A stretch of DNA of 64,000 nucleotides from Paenibacillus sedimenti (GCF_014534655.1 NZ_JACVVD010000001.1:186001-250000), one strand, 5' to 3'. Numbered from the stretch's first letter, positions 36,768-46,701 are shown. Numbers and translations: made by a program. The notes: a model not told the origin generated them from the sequence alone.

Positions 36768-38882
36768 ATGAAAATCCATAAGTGGGGGCTATTTCTTTCT
36801 TTCATCCTCCTGTGCGCTGCACTATTGCCTGCGACTGCGCATGCCTCGGTGAAATATTCCACGTATACGAAGGATAGCCGGGGTAATCTGATATGGCTTC
36901 AGCCGGCGTACTTTCCGCTTGGCGTGATCGGGCAAAATTTGTCTGCGCCGGATCCGAACAACAGCGCCGCCATGACGAGCTCGCCGATGAAAAATCCGAA
37001 AGACATTTTTGTAGATGCGAAGAACGAAGTTTATATCGCCGATACGGGCAACAACCGGATTGTGCATATGACGGAGAAGGGGCGGCTATTGCGCTATATT
37101 ACGCTTCCGGAGAGCCCGTTCAATAAACCCGAAGGCGTATTCGTCACCAAGGACGGCAGCATCTATATCGCGGACACGGGCAACAAACGCGTACTTAAGC
37201 TGGACAACAACGGCAAGGTGCTGCAAGAATACAAACGGCCGGAATCCCGGTACATTCCCGATACGTTCGTTTTCGACCCGGGCAAAGTGATGGTAGACGA
37301 ACGGGAGTTTATGTACATTGCGGTGCACGGCAGCTACGAGGGGCTCGTGATGCTCGATCCGAAAGGCAAGTTTCAAGGGTTCTTCGGCGCAAACGGCACG
37401 GCGATCTCCCCGCTAGACGCATTAAAACGTATGCTGTACACCAAAAAAATGTATGCCAATGAGGTCGCCAAAAGGCCGGAACCGATCAACAGCGTCGCAA
37501 CGGACAAAAACGGTTATATTTTTACGGTCACAGGCGGTATGGCTACAACGAATCAATTGAAAAAATTAAATGTAAAAGGGGACAATTTGCTGCGCAGCTC
37601 CTCCAAATCGTTCGGGGAAATCGCACCGTGGGATGTTCCAGTGGGACCGACAGCGACAGGACCTCAGCTGATCGATGTGACCGTTGATCAAAGCGGTAAT
37701 ATGATCGTCGTGGATCAGCAAAATAAATATATCAGCCACTATGACGCGTCAGGCAATTTGTTGTACTTCTGGGGCGGAGCGTCAGCGGTCGGATCGTCTC
37801 AGGTCGGACTGTTAAAAAGCCCGGTGGCGCTTGACGTGAACGCCAGGAACGAACTATTCGTGCTGGACGATCAGGAAAATATCGTACAGGTGTTCCGTTT
37901 ATCGGAGTTTGGCCAAAAGGTCGATCAAGCGAACCAGCTTACGCTCTCAGGCCGTTATGAGGCCAGCGAACAGCCGTGGAACGATGTGCTTCGTTTAAAC
38001 GAACAGTTCGCCCCCGCCTATCTGGGGCTGGCCAAGTCCGCTTTTAAAAAAGAAAAGTACGAGGAAGCGAAAGATTTGTTTAAAGAGGCGGGAGATCAGC
38101 AAGGATACTCCGATTCCTTCTGGCAAATCAGGATGCAATGGCTGCAGTCGAATTTCTCCTGGATTGCGAGCGTGATGCTGTTCGGCGGTATTTTATACAT
38201 GCTGGTCGATAAGTTCACGGCAAAGCGTGAATTCCGTGCCAGATGGCATAACCGGCCAAGAACGCAGAACCGCTTCATATCGAATTTAAAGCTAGCGCTG
38301 TATGTGTTAAAACACCCGATCGACGGGTTTTCTGCGATCCACTATGAGAACAAAGGCAGCTATTTGAGCGCAAGCATCATCCTGCTTGGCGTATACGCTT
38401 CCCTTTTGATCAGCCAATTTGCGACCAGCTTCGCCTTCAATCCGAAGACGTTCGTGGACATATATTCCACGTTCACCCAATTTTTCATCGCCTGGATCGC
38501 TTGGGTCGTCGCCAACTACCTTGTCAGCTCCATTTACCGGGGGGAAGGGCGGTTCAAACACATCTTTATCGGGAGTGCCTATGCGCTCGTACCGTACATA
38601 GCCATCGGCGTCCCGCTCGCATTCGTATCAAACGTGATGACGATGTCCGAGTCGTCCATCTACCATTTCGTGGGCAACGCCATGACGGTATGGATCGGGC
38701 TGCTCATCTTTTGGAAAATCCAGAACGTTCATAATTACAGCTTTGGGGAAACGGTCATGAATATTATCCTCACGCTATGTACGATGCTGGTCATCGGCGT
38801 GCTCATCTTCATTATTATCGGACTCACCAGCGATCTCGGTTCGTTACTTTATCAGATGTACCAGGAGGTGACCTTGAGATGA
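36768..38882 (+). CDS. Membrane protein with NHL repeats, TPR segment and YIP1 domain
   Basis: A 704-residue membrane protein. A signal sequence (LFLSFILLCAALLPATAHA) leads to an extracellular NHL-type beta propeller with repeats such as NPKDIFVDAKNEVYIADTG and NKPEGVFVTKDGSIYIADTG. A TPR-like helical stretch lies near 390-450, a membrane helix near 465-485, and a C-terminal YIP1-type bundle of about five spans (LSASIILLGVYASLLISQF). TAGGAGG precedes ATG 36768. It overlaps the DUF5696 gene by four bases. The same pairing with sugar permeases is common in Paenibacillus, but I know of no experimental role. It may scaffold or sense ligand for the neighbouring transporter. Confidence 0.8.
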   Translation: MKIHKWGLFLSFILLCAALLPATAHASVKYSTYTKDSRGNLIWLQPAYFPLGVIGQNLSAPDPNNSAAMTSSPMKNPKDIFVDAKNEVYIADTGNNRIVHMTEKGRLLRYITLPESPFNKPEGVFVTKDGSIYIADTGNKRVLKLDNNGKVLQEYKRPESRYIPDTFVFDPGKVMVDEREFMYIAVHGSYEGLVMLDPKGKFQGFFGANGTAISPLDALKRMLYTKKMYANEVAKRPEPINSVATDKNGYIFTVTGGMATTNQLKKLNVKGDNLLRSSSKSFGEIAPWDVPVGPTATGPQLIDVTVDQSGNMIVVDQQNKYISHYDASGNLLYFWGGASAVGSSQVGLLKSPVALDVNARNELFVLDDQENIVQVFRLSEFGQKVDQANQLTLSGRYEASEQPWNDVLRLNEQFAPAYLGLAKSAFKKEKYEEAKDLFKEAGDQQGYSDSFWQIRMQWLQSNFSWIASVMLFGGILYMLVDKFTAKREFRARWHNRPRTQNRFISNLKLALYVLKHPIDGFSAIHYENKGSYLSASIILLGVYASLLISQFATSFAFNPKTFVDIYSTFTQFFIAWIAWVVANYLVSSIYRGEGRFKHIFIGSAYALVPYIAIGVPLAFVSNVMTMSESSIYHFVGNAMTVWIGLLIFWKIQNVHNYSFGETVMNIILTLCTMLVIGVLIFIIIGLTSDLGSLLYQMYQEVTLR

Positions 38883-41152
38883 TCCGGATCATCCGAACAA
38901 ATAAAACAGCCATCGTCGTGACCATCTTGATCTTGGCCGCCATCGTCATATTCCTGACCCGTGCCGACATTGAGTTCAAAGCTCCGGAACATCGAATATC
39001 GCAGACAGTGCAGCAAAACACAGCAGCCAACGTGGCGAGCGTTCCCGCTAAGCTGCCATCGGATAACGATTTCAACAACGTTGCGGAATCCGAGAGCCTG
39101 CGGCTGAAAATGGATGAGAAAACCGGCCATTTTATCATCGAGGACAAACGGAACGGCAACGTATACCGCTCCTATCCGGATCCGAAATATTGGCCGCAGG
39201 AAAAAATTTCGGAAACCTGGAAAAAGCATCTGGCCTCGCCGCTGATGGTCCAATACGTCGATTTTTCGAAGAACATCCTGCAGGCAAAGGAGACGAACCT
39301 GGCGGCGGAAGGCGGACGTGTGAAGGATGTTCAAACGATTCCCGGCGGTTTTAAGCTCGTCTACGAACTACCGGCCACCGGCTTTACGATTCCGGTTCAA
39401 GTAACCATCGATCAAGACTATGTCGAGACGAAAATCATACGCGAAGGCGTAAAGGAATCGAAAATGGGTCTTGTCTGGGTCAGACCGTTTCCGTTCTTCG
39501 GAGCCGAGTACACGGACGGACAGGATGGGTACCTGTTTATCCCGGACGGCGCAGGATCGCTGTTGCGATTTAAAAACAATCAATTGAACGTCAACAAAAT
39601 GTACGAAGAATTGGTGTACGGCAAAGATCAGGCATTCCCGGGGATCGACAACAACCGGAATAACATCATTATGCCGGTCTTCGGTATGAAGTCAGGGTCC
39701 AAAGGTTTTCTGGCCGTTGTCCACGACGGAGACGAGTACGCTGACATAGTTGCCGCTCCCGCCGGCGTACTGAGCAATTACAACTGGGTCGGGGCGCAAA
39801 TGAACTACCGTTCGAGCTTCCTGCAGTTTACAACCAGAAATACGAATGTTCCCGATTCGTGGGGGTACGTCGACTATGACCGGGAGCGGATATTCGGCAG
39901 CGATCGCGTCGTTCGCTATTATGTGCTGGACAGTCAAAAGACGGATTACGTCGGCATGGCTGAGGCGTACCGCCAATATTTGCTGAAGGAAAAAGGGGCG
40001 AAACCCGTTACGGTCAAAGATCCGAATATCCCGATGTATGCCAATATCGTCGGCGCGGATCGGGAAAAAGGCGTGATAAGCGACCGATATCTCAATTTGA
40101 CCACAACGGATGAAGCCGTTCAAATCGTCAATTCCCTGCACGATAAAGGGATCAAAAATATGTCGCTTACGTTCACGGGCTGGCAGAATGGCGGTTACAG
40201 CTCCTTTGGCCAAACATTCCCGGTCGATTCCCGGATCGGCGGCGACAAAGGAATGAAGACTTTCATTGACCATGCGCACGGCCTCGGATATCCGGTCTAT
40301 TTGGAAGCGCAATACTCCCTTAACAATACGAAAGGCGGGGGGTTCGACGAGAAATTTAACGCGATGGTGAATTTGGCCGGCCGTACGCTTATGCAGAGCC
40401 CGTTGTTCAATCGTGAGCGGACGCCTGTGGTCAGTTATAAATTCATCGAACAAATGGTCAATAACGATTTGCCTAAATATAAAGCAATGGGCGTCGACGG
40501 ACTTGCCGTCGGCATGCTCGGGCAGCGGCTGTACAACGACTATAACACGGAGTACGGCTCTTCGAGAGACGAAGCGCGGAATATTCAGGAGCGCATTTTG
40601 TCCGGCATTAAGGAGACACTGGGCGGCGTGCAAGGGGAAAAAGCGAATATTTACGCGCTGCCGCATGTCAATTACATCAGGGGGATGGTTTACGACAATT
40701 CCTACGATTTATTTTCGGATGAATCCGTTCCCTTCGCCCAGATTGCCACACACGGTTTGGTATCGTATTCGTCGGAATACGTGAATAACCGCCAGGAAGA
40801 CGTGAACGATTTTCTGCGCGATATCGAATACGGCGCTGCGCCTTCCTTCGTATTCACGAGGGCTGAAACGAAAACGTATGTGAATTCCTACGGCTTACGC
40901 TACTATAACACGTACTACCCGGATTGGGAGGACTTTGCCACCAAGCAGTACAAGCGATATAACGAAGCTCTGGGCGACGTGCAGGATCAGTTTATCACAG
41001 GTCACCGGACGCTTGCTCCGGGCGTTAAAGAAACGACGTATGCGAGCGGAAAAAGAATTATCGTGAACTATAATTTGACGGAATACCGGAGCGGGGATTC
41101 GGTCGTACCGGCGCAAGACTTTATTGTCGTTGAAGGAGGGGGAGGCCAATGA
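38879..41152 (+). CDS. DUF5696 membrane-anchored extracellular protein
   Basis: A 757-residue protein with one N-terminal membrane anchor (AIVVTILILAAIVIFLT) and a large extracytoplasmic part that I assign to DUF5696. A beta-rich half (GFKLVYELPATGFTIPVQVT; GYLFIPDGAGSLLRF) precedes a barrel-like half (NMSLTFTGWQNGGYSS; GLGYPVYLEAQYSLNN; AMGVDGLAVGMLG), which recalls clan-GH13/GH101-like folds, but catalytic residues cannot be assigned. It is coupled by four-base overlaps to both the NHL/YIP1 gene and the first permease. It could process or bind glycan at the membrane before uptake. Function is unproven. Confidence 0.78.
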   Translation: MIRIIRTNKTAIVVTILILAAIVIFLTRADIEFKAPEHRISQTVQQNTAANVASVPAKLPSDNDFNNVAESESLRLKMDEKTGHFIIEDKRNGNVYRSYPDPKYWPQEKISETWKKHLASPLMVQYVDFSKNILQAKETNLAAEGGRVKDVQTIPGGFKLVYELPATGFTIPVQVTIDQDYVETKIIREGVKESKMGLVWVRPFPFFGAEYTDGQDGYLFIPDGAGSLLRFKNNQLNVNKMYEELVYGKDQAFPGIDNNRNNIIMPVFGMKSGSKGFLAVVHDGDEYADIVAAPAGVLSNYNWVGAQMNYRSSFLQFTTRNTNVPDSWGYVDYDRERIFGSDRVVRYYVLDSQKTDYVGMAEAYRQYLLKEKGAKPVTVKDPNIPMYANIVGADREKGVISDRYLNLTTTDEAVQIVNSLHDKGIKNMSLTFTGWQNGGYSSFGQTFPVDSRIGGDKGMKTFIDHAHGLGYPVYLEAQYSLNNTKGGGFDEKFNAMVNLAGRTLMQSPLFNRERTPVVSYKFIEQMVNNDLPKYKAMGVDGLAVGMLGQRLYNDYNTEYGSSRDEARNIQERILSGIKETLGGVQGEKANIYALPHVNYIRGMVYDNSYDLFSDESVPFAQIATHGLVSYSSEYVNNRQEDVNDFLRDIEYGAAPSFVFTRAETKTYVNSYGLRYYNTYYPDWEDFATKQYKRYNEALGDVQDQFITGHRTLAPGVKETTYASGKRIIVNYNLTEYRSGDSVVPAQDFIVVEGGGGQ

Positions 41153-42009
41153 ATCGGAAAGCGAGACTCAGGTCATCCCTGATCGAATATTTGGAAGGAA
41201 CGCTGTTCATAGCACCTTGGTTTATCGGTTTTATCGTTTTTATGGCGTTCCCGATCGGCTACTCGTTATTTATGAGTTTTCAGGATGTAACGATAACGGC
41301 AACGAAGACAACGACCCGGTACATCGGTTGGACGCATTACAAGTACATTCTTTTTGAGAACGGGAGCCTCTTGTATAACCAACTGCTGCCGTTTCTGCGC
41401 CAAGCGCTGTTTATGATCCCGATCATCGTCATTTTCGCCCTGTTGATCGCGATTATTTTGAACCAGAAATTCCCCGGGCGCACGTTTTTTCGCGCGATTT
41501 TCTTTCTTCCCGTCATCTTGGCGACGGGCGAAGTCGTCAAGGAATTTTTGACGCAGGGCGAAGGCGACCTCGGCTTTATGTCTAAGTTTAATATTTCCGG
41601 CCTCATTCAAGCCAATCTGTCGGCTACATGGGCCGACCCGCTGATTTCAATTCTGGACTCGTTTGTGCTGATTCTATGGTACTCCGGCGTTCAAATCTTG
41701 ATCTTTCTGGGAGGAAGACAGACCATCTCGAACTCAGCATATGAAGCAGCGCGTATTGACGGAGCCGGTCCTTGGGAAACATTTTGGAAAATTACGCTGC
41801 CAGCCATGACGCCGTTCATTTTCCTCAACATGATTTATACCGTAGTCGACCTCTTCACGTTCCCGACCAACCCGATTCTGTCGAAGGTCAGGGAAAGCGA
41901 ATATGGTCAATACAGCGCGTTATTCTGGATCTATTTCATGATTATCGCCTTTTTCCTGGCGATCCTGTTCTTGATCTTCAGCAGGGTAACCAAGTCGCAT
42001 CGCGCATAA
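41149..42009 (+). CDS. Carbohydrate ABC transporter permease (MalF/UgpA type)
   Basis: A 286-residue permease with about six spans; the EAA loop is EAARIDGAGPWETFWKITLP. Its start overlaps the DUF5696 stop by four bases. It pairs with the next gene. No ATPase of the import type is nearby, so the MsmX-like protein at 3502 is the probable partner. The likely ligand-delivery partners are the solute-binding lipoproteins at 45378 and 47834. Confidence 0.9.
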   Translation: MNRKARLRSSLIEYLEGTLFIAPWFIGFIVFMAFPIGYSLFMSFQDVTITATKTTTRYIGWTHYKYILFENGSLLYNQLLPFLRQALFMIPIIVIFALLIAIILNQKFPGRTFFRAIFFLPVILATGEVVKEFLTQGEGDLGFMSKFNISGLIQANLSATWADPLISILDSFVLILWYSGVQILIFLGGRQTISNSAYEAARIDGAGPWETFWKITLPAMTPFIFLNMIYTVVDLFTFPTNPILSKVRESEYGQYSALFWIYFMIIAFFLAILFLIFSRVTKSHRA

Positions 42010-42036
42010 CGATCATACGATTGAAGGGGTGAAGCT

Positions 42037-42993
42037 ATGTTTCGTATTCGATTGAAAGAAGAACAGACTTCAGGGATGCTGCAGGTGCTCAGCAAGATCC
42101 GATATACGATTATCGGAAGAGAAGCGGATAAAGGACTGTTGTTTAAACTGTTTATCTATTTGATTTTGCTGGATACGGCCTACATTTACTTGAAACCGAT
42201 TCTGCATATGATGGCCACCATGGTCAAAAATGCGGACGACTTGCTCGATCCTGCCGTCAATTGGTTCCCGAGGACGATCTATCTCGGAAATCTGCAGGAA
42301 GCATGGGAATGGATGAAATATCCGAAGGCGCTGTCGATCAGCCTGGGGCTCTCTATTTCTGTAGCCATCTTGCAGACGTTTTCGTGCGCGGTAACCGGTT
42401 ATGCGTTTGCAAGGCTGAAAATTCCGTTTAAAAGGGTGCTGTTTTTTTTCCTGCTGTTGACCTTTATTGTGCCCATGCAGGTTACGATCCTGCCGAACAT
42501 CATTTACGCCAGACAGTTTGGTCTTCTGAATACAGTGTATCCGATTATTGTGCCGGCATTTTTCGGCCTCGGCTTAAAGGGAGCGCTGTTCGTCATCATT
42601 TACCGCCAATTTTTCTCCACACAACCGAAGGAGCTGGAGGAAGCTGCCCGAATTGACGGGGCGGGCGTGTTCAAAATCTTTTACAAGGTGATGATGCCGC
42701 TTGCCAAGCCCGCGATTCTCGTCGTATTTTTGTTTTCCTTCATTTGGACCTGGAACGATTTCTATTTGCCGAGCATGTATTTGTCCGACATTGAGACGGC
42801 TCCCTTGTCGCTCGGCATACAGAAAATTGCGTCAGCGCTGCGTCAGCAAGCCGAGGCATACGGGCCGTCCGTTACGGACGAGGCGATTCGGATGTCCACA
42901 ACGTTCTTGATGATCATCCCTCCTCTGCTCCTGTACACGTTCACGCAGCGATGGTTCGTAGAGGGTGTGGAACGAACTGGTTTGGTGGAATAG
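42037..42993 (+). CDS. Carbohydrate ABC transporter permease (MalG/UgpE type)
   Basis: A 318-residue permease with an EAA loop reading EAARIDGAGVFKIFYKVMMP. A cytoplasmic N-terminal extension of about 45 residues precedes the first span (LFKLFIYLILLDTAYIYL), longer than usual. GAAGGGGTGAAG gives the ribosome-binding site. It follows the first permease by 27 bases and precedes three small lipoprotein genes. Confidence 0.9.
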   Translation: MFRIRLKEEQTSGMLQVLSKIRYTIIGREADKGLLFKLFIYLILLDTAYIYLKPILHMMATMVKNADDLLDPAVNWFPRTIYLGNLQEAWEWMKYPKALSISLGLSISVAILQTFSCAVTGYAFARLKIPFKRVLFFFLLLTFIVPMQVTILPNIIYARQFGLLNTVYPIIVPAFFGLGLKGALFVIIYRQFFSTQPKELEEAARIDGAGVFKIFYKVMMPLAKPAILVVFLFSFIWTWNDFYLPSMYLSDIETAPLSLGIQKIASALRQQAEAYGPSVTDEAIRMSTTFLMIIPPLLLYTFTQRWFVEGVERTGLVE

Positions 42994-43029
42994 CAGATAA
43001 GTACAAGAGTAGAAAGGAGGCAAAAAGAA

Positions 43030-43746
43030 ATGAAACGTCTTCTCGCTTTACTATTCATTGTCGTACTGGTTGTTTCTGGCATGGCGTGCTCCAAATCGAC
43101 GCAGGGAGATTCGCAGAATACGGCGGGCACGCCCGCCGGCGCTAAAAAAATGCTCTATGTCAAAAGAGGCGAAGGCACGAACGACCCGTTTGTTATGAAG
43201 CATTTTGAGAAGCTCGGGTATTTCGTCATCGATATGGCGGATAACGTATTCAAGGCGGAAAGAGCGAACGGTTTTGGCGTGGTCTATGTCAGCCCGACCG
43301 TCAATTCCGCCAGAATCGATGCCGAGCTGGGTCGTTCGCAGGTCCCCGTCGTTTATGCCAAGCCGCAGGTGGCCAGTGTTGTCTCTTTGACGGGGCTGCT
43401 GGATTACGGCCAGTTGGATGCGGCCACAACCGTGCAAATCAAAGACAATAAGCATCCGTTGGCAGCAGGCCTAAAGGGCCAGGTAGCTGTCTATAAAAAT
43501 GGCGGGAAAATCGGTTATGCGATTCCGGGCAAAGAGGCCGTCACCATCGTAACTGCCCCCGGCGACGATAAGAAAGCGGCTGTTTTTGCTTATGAGAAGG
43601 GTGCGAAAAACATCAACAACGAGCCGGTCCCCGCACGGCAGGTGTTCTTCTATTTGTCCGCAGGGGAAGAAATGAACCAAACCGATGAGGGTTTGAAGCT
43701 TTTGGATGCGGCTGTTAATTGGGCAGCTCAAAATGGGAAAAAGTAA
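43030..43746 (+). CDS. Secreted ThuA/glutaminase-like domain lipoprotein, copy 1
   Basis: A 238-residue protein with a signal peptide ending in GMAC, a slightly atypical lipobox, so probably lipid-anchored. The rest is one Rossmann-like domain of the ThuA/GATase1-like sort: MLYVKRGEGTNDPFVMKHF, FGVVYVSPTVNSARI, QVPVVYAKPQ, the hallmark KHPLAAGL, and a C-terminal LLDAAVNWA. No Cys sits at the nucleophile position of glutaminases, so it is more likely a ligand-binding than a catalytic domain. Related domains occur singly in many secreted bacterial proteins without known function. AAAGGAGG precedes the ATG. Four further copies follow. Confidence 0.75.
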   Translation: MKRLLALLFIVVLVVSGMACSKSTQGDSQNTAGTPAGAKKMLYVKRGEGTNDPFVMKHFEKLGYFVIDMADNVFKAERANGFGVVYVSPTVNSARIDAELGRSQVPVVYAKPQVASVVSLTGLLDYGQLDAATTVQIKDNKHPLAAGLKGQVAVYKNGGKIGYAIPGKEAVTIVTAPGDDKKAAVFAYEKGAKNINNEPVPARQVFFYLSAGEEMNQTDEGLKLLDAAVNWAAQNGKK

Positions 43747-43782
43747 CGAAAGTGATAATCATACCGGGGAGGAATTCGGTTT

Positions 43783-44526
43783 ATGAAAAAATGGTTCGGC
43801 AACGCAGCAGCAGCATCAATGGTATTTATGCTTTCCGCTTGCAGTACGGTCACTAATCATCCGGTATCCGTTTCCAACCAACCGTCATCCACGAATGCCG
43901 CCAAAGCGCAGAGCAACGGGAAAAACGTGCTCTTTATCGGGCAAGAAGGCGGTGGAGACGGTATCGTCATCAAGCGTTTCAAAGAAAAGCACGGCATGAA
44001 TGTCACCGTTGTATCCGACAAGGAAGTGACGACGGAGAAAGCGAACGGATTCTCTCTGATCTTTGTCAGCGAATCTGTGAATTCCGGCAAAATCAAAGAT
44101 AAATTCGTCACAACGCCGGTACCCGTCATTTATGACGAGCCTCAGGTATCTGGCGATACAGGTATGACCGCTCCTGACGCGAACGGTAAATTGGAAGGCA
44201 ATAATGCGGCAAAAACGATTCAAATCCGAAACGGCAAGCATCCGCTTGCTGCCGGTCTGGATAACAATGTGGACGTATATAAAGATAACGGGAAGATGGA
44301 CTGGGCCACGCCCGGCAAAGACGCGATCGTTGTAGCAACCGTACCGAACGATGAGCAAAAAGCGACCATTTTCGCTTATGAGAAAGGCGCGACTAACGTT
44401 AAGGGGCAGCCCGTGGCTGCGCGGGAAGTATTTTTCTATATGATGAGCGGAGAAGAAATTAATCAGACCGACGATGGATGGAAGCTGTTTGACGCTGCCG
44501 TTCGCTGGACGACGGAGAAGAAGTAA
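43783..44526 (+). CDS. Secreted ThuA/glutaminase-like domain lipoprotein, copy 2
   Basis: A 247-residue paralogue of the preceding gene. The signal peptide ends in a clear lipobox LSAC, followed by a Ser/Asn-rich tether of about 30 residues. Domain landmarks are NVLFIGQEGGGDGIVIKRF, FSLIFVSESVNSGKI, PVPVIYDEPQ, KHPLAAGL and LFDAAVRWT. GGGGAGG lies upstream. It resembles copies 1 and 3 more than copies 4 and 5. Probably tethered to the outer face of the membrane; ligand unknown. Confidence 0.75.
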   Translation: MKKWFGNAAAASMVFMLSACSTVTNHPVSVSNQPSSTNAAKAQSNGKNVLFIGQEGGGDGIVIKRFKEKHGMNVTVVSDKEVTTEKANGFSLIFVSESVNSGKIKDKFVTTPVPVIYDEPQVSGDTGMTAPDANGKLEGNNAAKTIQIRNGKHPLAAGLDNNVDVYKDNGKMDWATPGKDAIVVATVPNDEQKATIFAYEKGATNVKGQPVAAREVFFYMMSGEEINQTDDGWKLFDAAVRWTTEKK

Positions 44527-44558
44527 CCTTAGCTCTTGAAAAGGAGGTACCGGCGTAC

Positions 44559-45245
44559 ATGAAACGGTTATTGTTCTTATTCGCCACGATCTTGATCATC
44601 CTTGCCTTGGCTGCTTGTTCCGCTGCTATACAAGGCAATCCCGGCAAGGTTAAGAAAGCGCTTTTTGTCGGCACGGACAGCGCGAACGACAGGATCGTCA
44701 TGAAGCATCTAAAAGAGCTTGGCTTCGAAGTTACGCTACAAACGGACAAAGAGCTTACTGAGGATCAAGCTCAAACCTACGGATTGGTATACGTCAGTTC
44801 ATTTGCCGGTTCTCATCGTGTCGCGGACAAATTGCTGGCGTCCCCTGCGCCCGTCATTTACGCCAATGCCAAAATTTTGGGTAAAGTGGGTTTGGCAAGC
44901 AAAGACGATTCGGATTATGGCGATTATACCGGTCAAACGATCGCTGTCAAAGACAGCAAACATCCGCTTGCGGCCGGGCTTGCAGGCAGTGTGGACATCT
45001 ATAAGGCGGAAGGGAAGATCGGCTATGTCGTGCCGCAAGGGGGCGTCATTATCGCCTCTGCTCCCGATGACGACAAACGGGCAGTCATTTGTGCATTTGA
45101 GAAAGGAACCAAAAATATGAGCGGCCAGCCCGTACCGGCCCGTCGGATGTACTTCAATTTGACCGGAGGGGAAGAAATCAACCGGACCGACAACGGGTGG
45201 AAGCTGTTTGAGGCAGCCGTCAGGTGGGCGGTGGATAAAGGCTGA
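44559..45245 (+). CDS. Secreted ThuA/glutaminase-like domain lipoprotein, copy 3
   Basis: A 228-residue paralogue with lipobox LAAC and a very short tether, so the domain sits close to the membrane. Landmarks are ALFVGTDSANDRIVMKHL, YGLVYVSSFAGSHRV, PAPVIYANAK, KHPLAAGL and LFEAAVRWA. AAAAGGAGG precedes the ATG. It ends the first group of three copies; a likely promoter follows before the next solute-binding protein gene. Confidence 0.75.
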   Translation: MKRLLFLFATILIILALAACSAAIQGNPGKVKKALFVGTDSANDRIVMKHLKELGFEVTLQTDKELTEDQAQTYGLVYVSSFAGSHRVADKLLASPAPVIYANAKILGKVGLASKDDSDYGDYTGQTIAVKDSKHPLAAGLAGSVDIYKAEGKIGYVVPQGGVIIASAPDDDKRAVICAFEKGTKNMSGQPVPARRMYFNLTGGEEINRTDNGWKLFEAAVRWAVDKG

Positions 45246-45265
45246 TGAAGACGGAAGGGAAAGAT

Positions 45266-45316
45266 GCAACAAACAACCTATAATGTCGGAGAACCCCCCT
45301 AATGTAAACGTAATCA
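45266..45316 (+). promoter_or_regulatory. GCA-N8-CCTATAATG element and cre-like site before a solute-binding protein gene
   Basis: GCA at 45266-45268 and CCTATAATG at 45277-45285 are followed by a possible -10 near 45300 (TAATGT). TGTAAACGTAATCA at 45303-45316 differs from the cre consensus TGWAANCGNTNWCA at one position (A for T at position 10). The layout, activator-like element then cre, copies that at 3395-3466. Confidence 0.45.
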
Positions 45317-45377
45317 TTTCGTAATAAAGTAAATGTATACAAAATTTGAAATTTCATTTGGGAGGTTCATAGAGAAG

Positions 45378-46691
45378 ATGAAAAAGTTTCTCAAAGTATC
45401 TTTATTGATCACCTCGGCATTTACCATCCTGGCAGGCTGCACGGATACGCCACCGGATGCAACCGAGAAGCAGCCTGTAGCCGTAGAGAACAAACCACCT
45501 GACAACGAAATATTCATTTATACGGTGTATCCCGCCTTTTACGCAAAAGAAGAGATATGGGAGAGACAGGTCGGACAACACCTCAAGAAAAAGTTCCCTA
45601 ATCTCACCTTTAAACACGTTCAGTGGGATAACCCGGGCAGGCAATATAAGGATCTGATCGCAGCCGGGACCGTTCCCGACATTATTATTGATAACGCCAG
45701 GATGAATCTTCAACGGTATATTTTGAAAAATGATCTGCAGTACGACATGACCGATCTGATCAAAAAGTATAATTTCGACACCAGCGCCTTGAATCCGGCG
45801 GCCATGACGCAGATGAAGAATGTGACCCCGGAAGGGAAAATATACGGCTTGCCCTTCCAAATGAGCGATTTCGTGCTTTTCTACAACAAGGATATTTTTG
45901 ATAAATTCGGGGTCGATTACCCTAAAGACGGCATGACTTACGATGAAATTTATGAATTGGCCAAAAAACTGACCCGTGTGGAAGGTGAGAACACGTACAA
46001 GGGCTATCAGCAGCATCCCGGGTTGTACATGTCCTATAATCAACTGTCACTGTCACCTCTAAGCTTGACGGAAGACAAGGCTGAACTGAACACTCCGGGA
46101 TGGAAGAAGCAAGTCGACAACTTAAGGCGCTTCTACGAAATTCCGGCCAACCAGTTCACATCCGTTGACGATTTCCCTAAAGGGAAAATGGCGATGAGCG
46201 TCCATGTGTCCGAGAAAATCGTTCAATGGTACGAACAGAATAAAAACCTGAACTTCGATATCGCTGCAATGCCGTCCTTCGCCGATGCTCCCGGTGTGAA
46301 GGCACAGCCGAACATGTACGCTGCGTATATTACGAAGCAATCGACGAAGAAGGATCAGGCGTTCCAGGTAATCCAGTACCTGCTTTCCGAGGAGATGCAA
46401 ATCAATTTTGCCAAAGAAGGCATTATCGGCCCGCTGCAAACGCCTAAAGTTCAAGAAGCGTTCGGGAAAAACTTGCCGCAAATGCAGGGCAAACACACGC
46501 AAGCGATATTCTACGGCAAGAACGCGATGCCTCCGGCCGCCCGCGCTGCAGGCTTAACTTATATCGACGTTCCGGTGCACGGTGTGTTTCAGCCTTTGAT
46601 TTTCGGAGAGTCCAAAGATTCCGTCACCGCACTGCGGATGGTTGAAGAATCGTCGACGAAGGGGATTCAGACCGAAAAAGCCGCTAAATAA
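45378..46691 (+). CDS. Extracellular solute-binding lipoprotein
   Basis: A 437-residue family-1 solute-binding protein. ATG 45378 gives a normal lipoprotein signal ending in LAGC; the frame opens earlier at 45333 but without better support. The SD GGGAGG is 12 bases away. Shared segments with the proteins at 15293 and 47834 include EIFIYTVYPAFY, WDNPGRQYKDLIAAG, YGLPF and FYNKDIFDKFGVDYPKDGMT. It probably feeds the permeases at 41149 and 42037. A terminator follows, so this gene can be expressed at its own level from the promoter at 45266. Confidence 0.9.
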   Translation: MKKFLKVSLLITSAFTILAGCTDTPPDATEKQPVAVENKPPDNEIFIYTVYPAFYAKEEIWERQVGQHLKKKFPNLTFKHVQWDNPGRQYKDLIAAGTVPDIIIDNARMNLQRYILKNDLQYDMTDLIKKYNFDTSALNPAAMTQMKNVTPEGKIYGLPFQMSDFVLFYNKDIFDKFGVDYPKDGMTYDEIYELAKKLTRVEGENTYKGYQQHPGLYMSYNQLSLSPLSLTEDKAELNTPGWKKQVDNLRRFYEIPANQFTSVDDFPKGKMAMSVHVSEKIVQWYEQNKNLNFDIAAMPSFADAPGVKAQPNMYAAYITKQSTKKDQAFQVIQYLLSEEMQINFAKEGIIGPLQTPKVQEAFGKNLPQMQGKHTQAIFYGKNAMPPAARAAGLTYIDVPVHGVFQPLIFGESKDSVTALRMVEESSTKGIQTEKAAK

Positions 46692-46701
46692 CCGTTATAG
46701 C

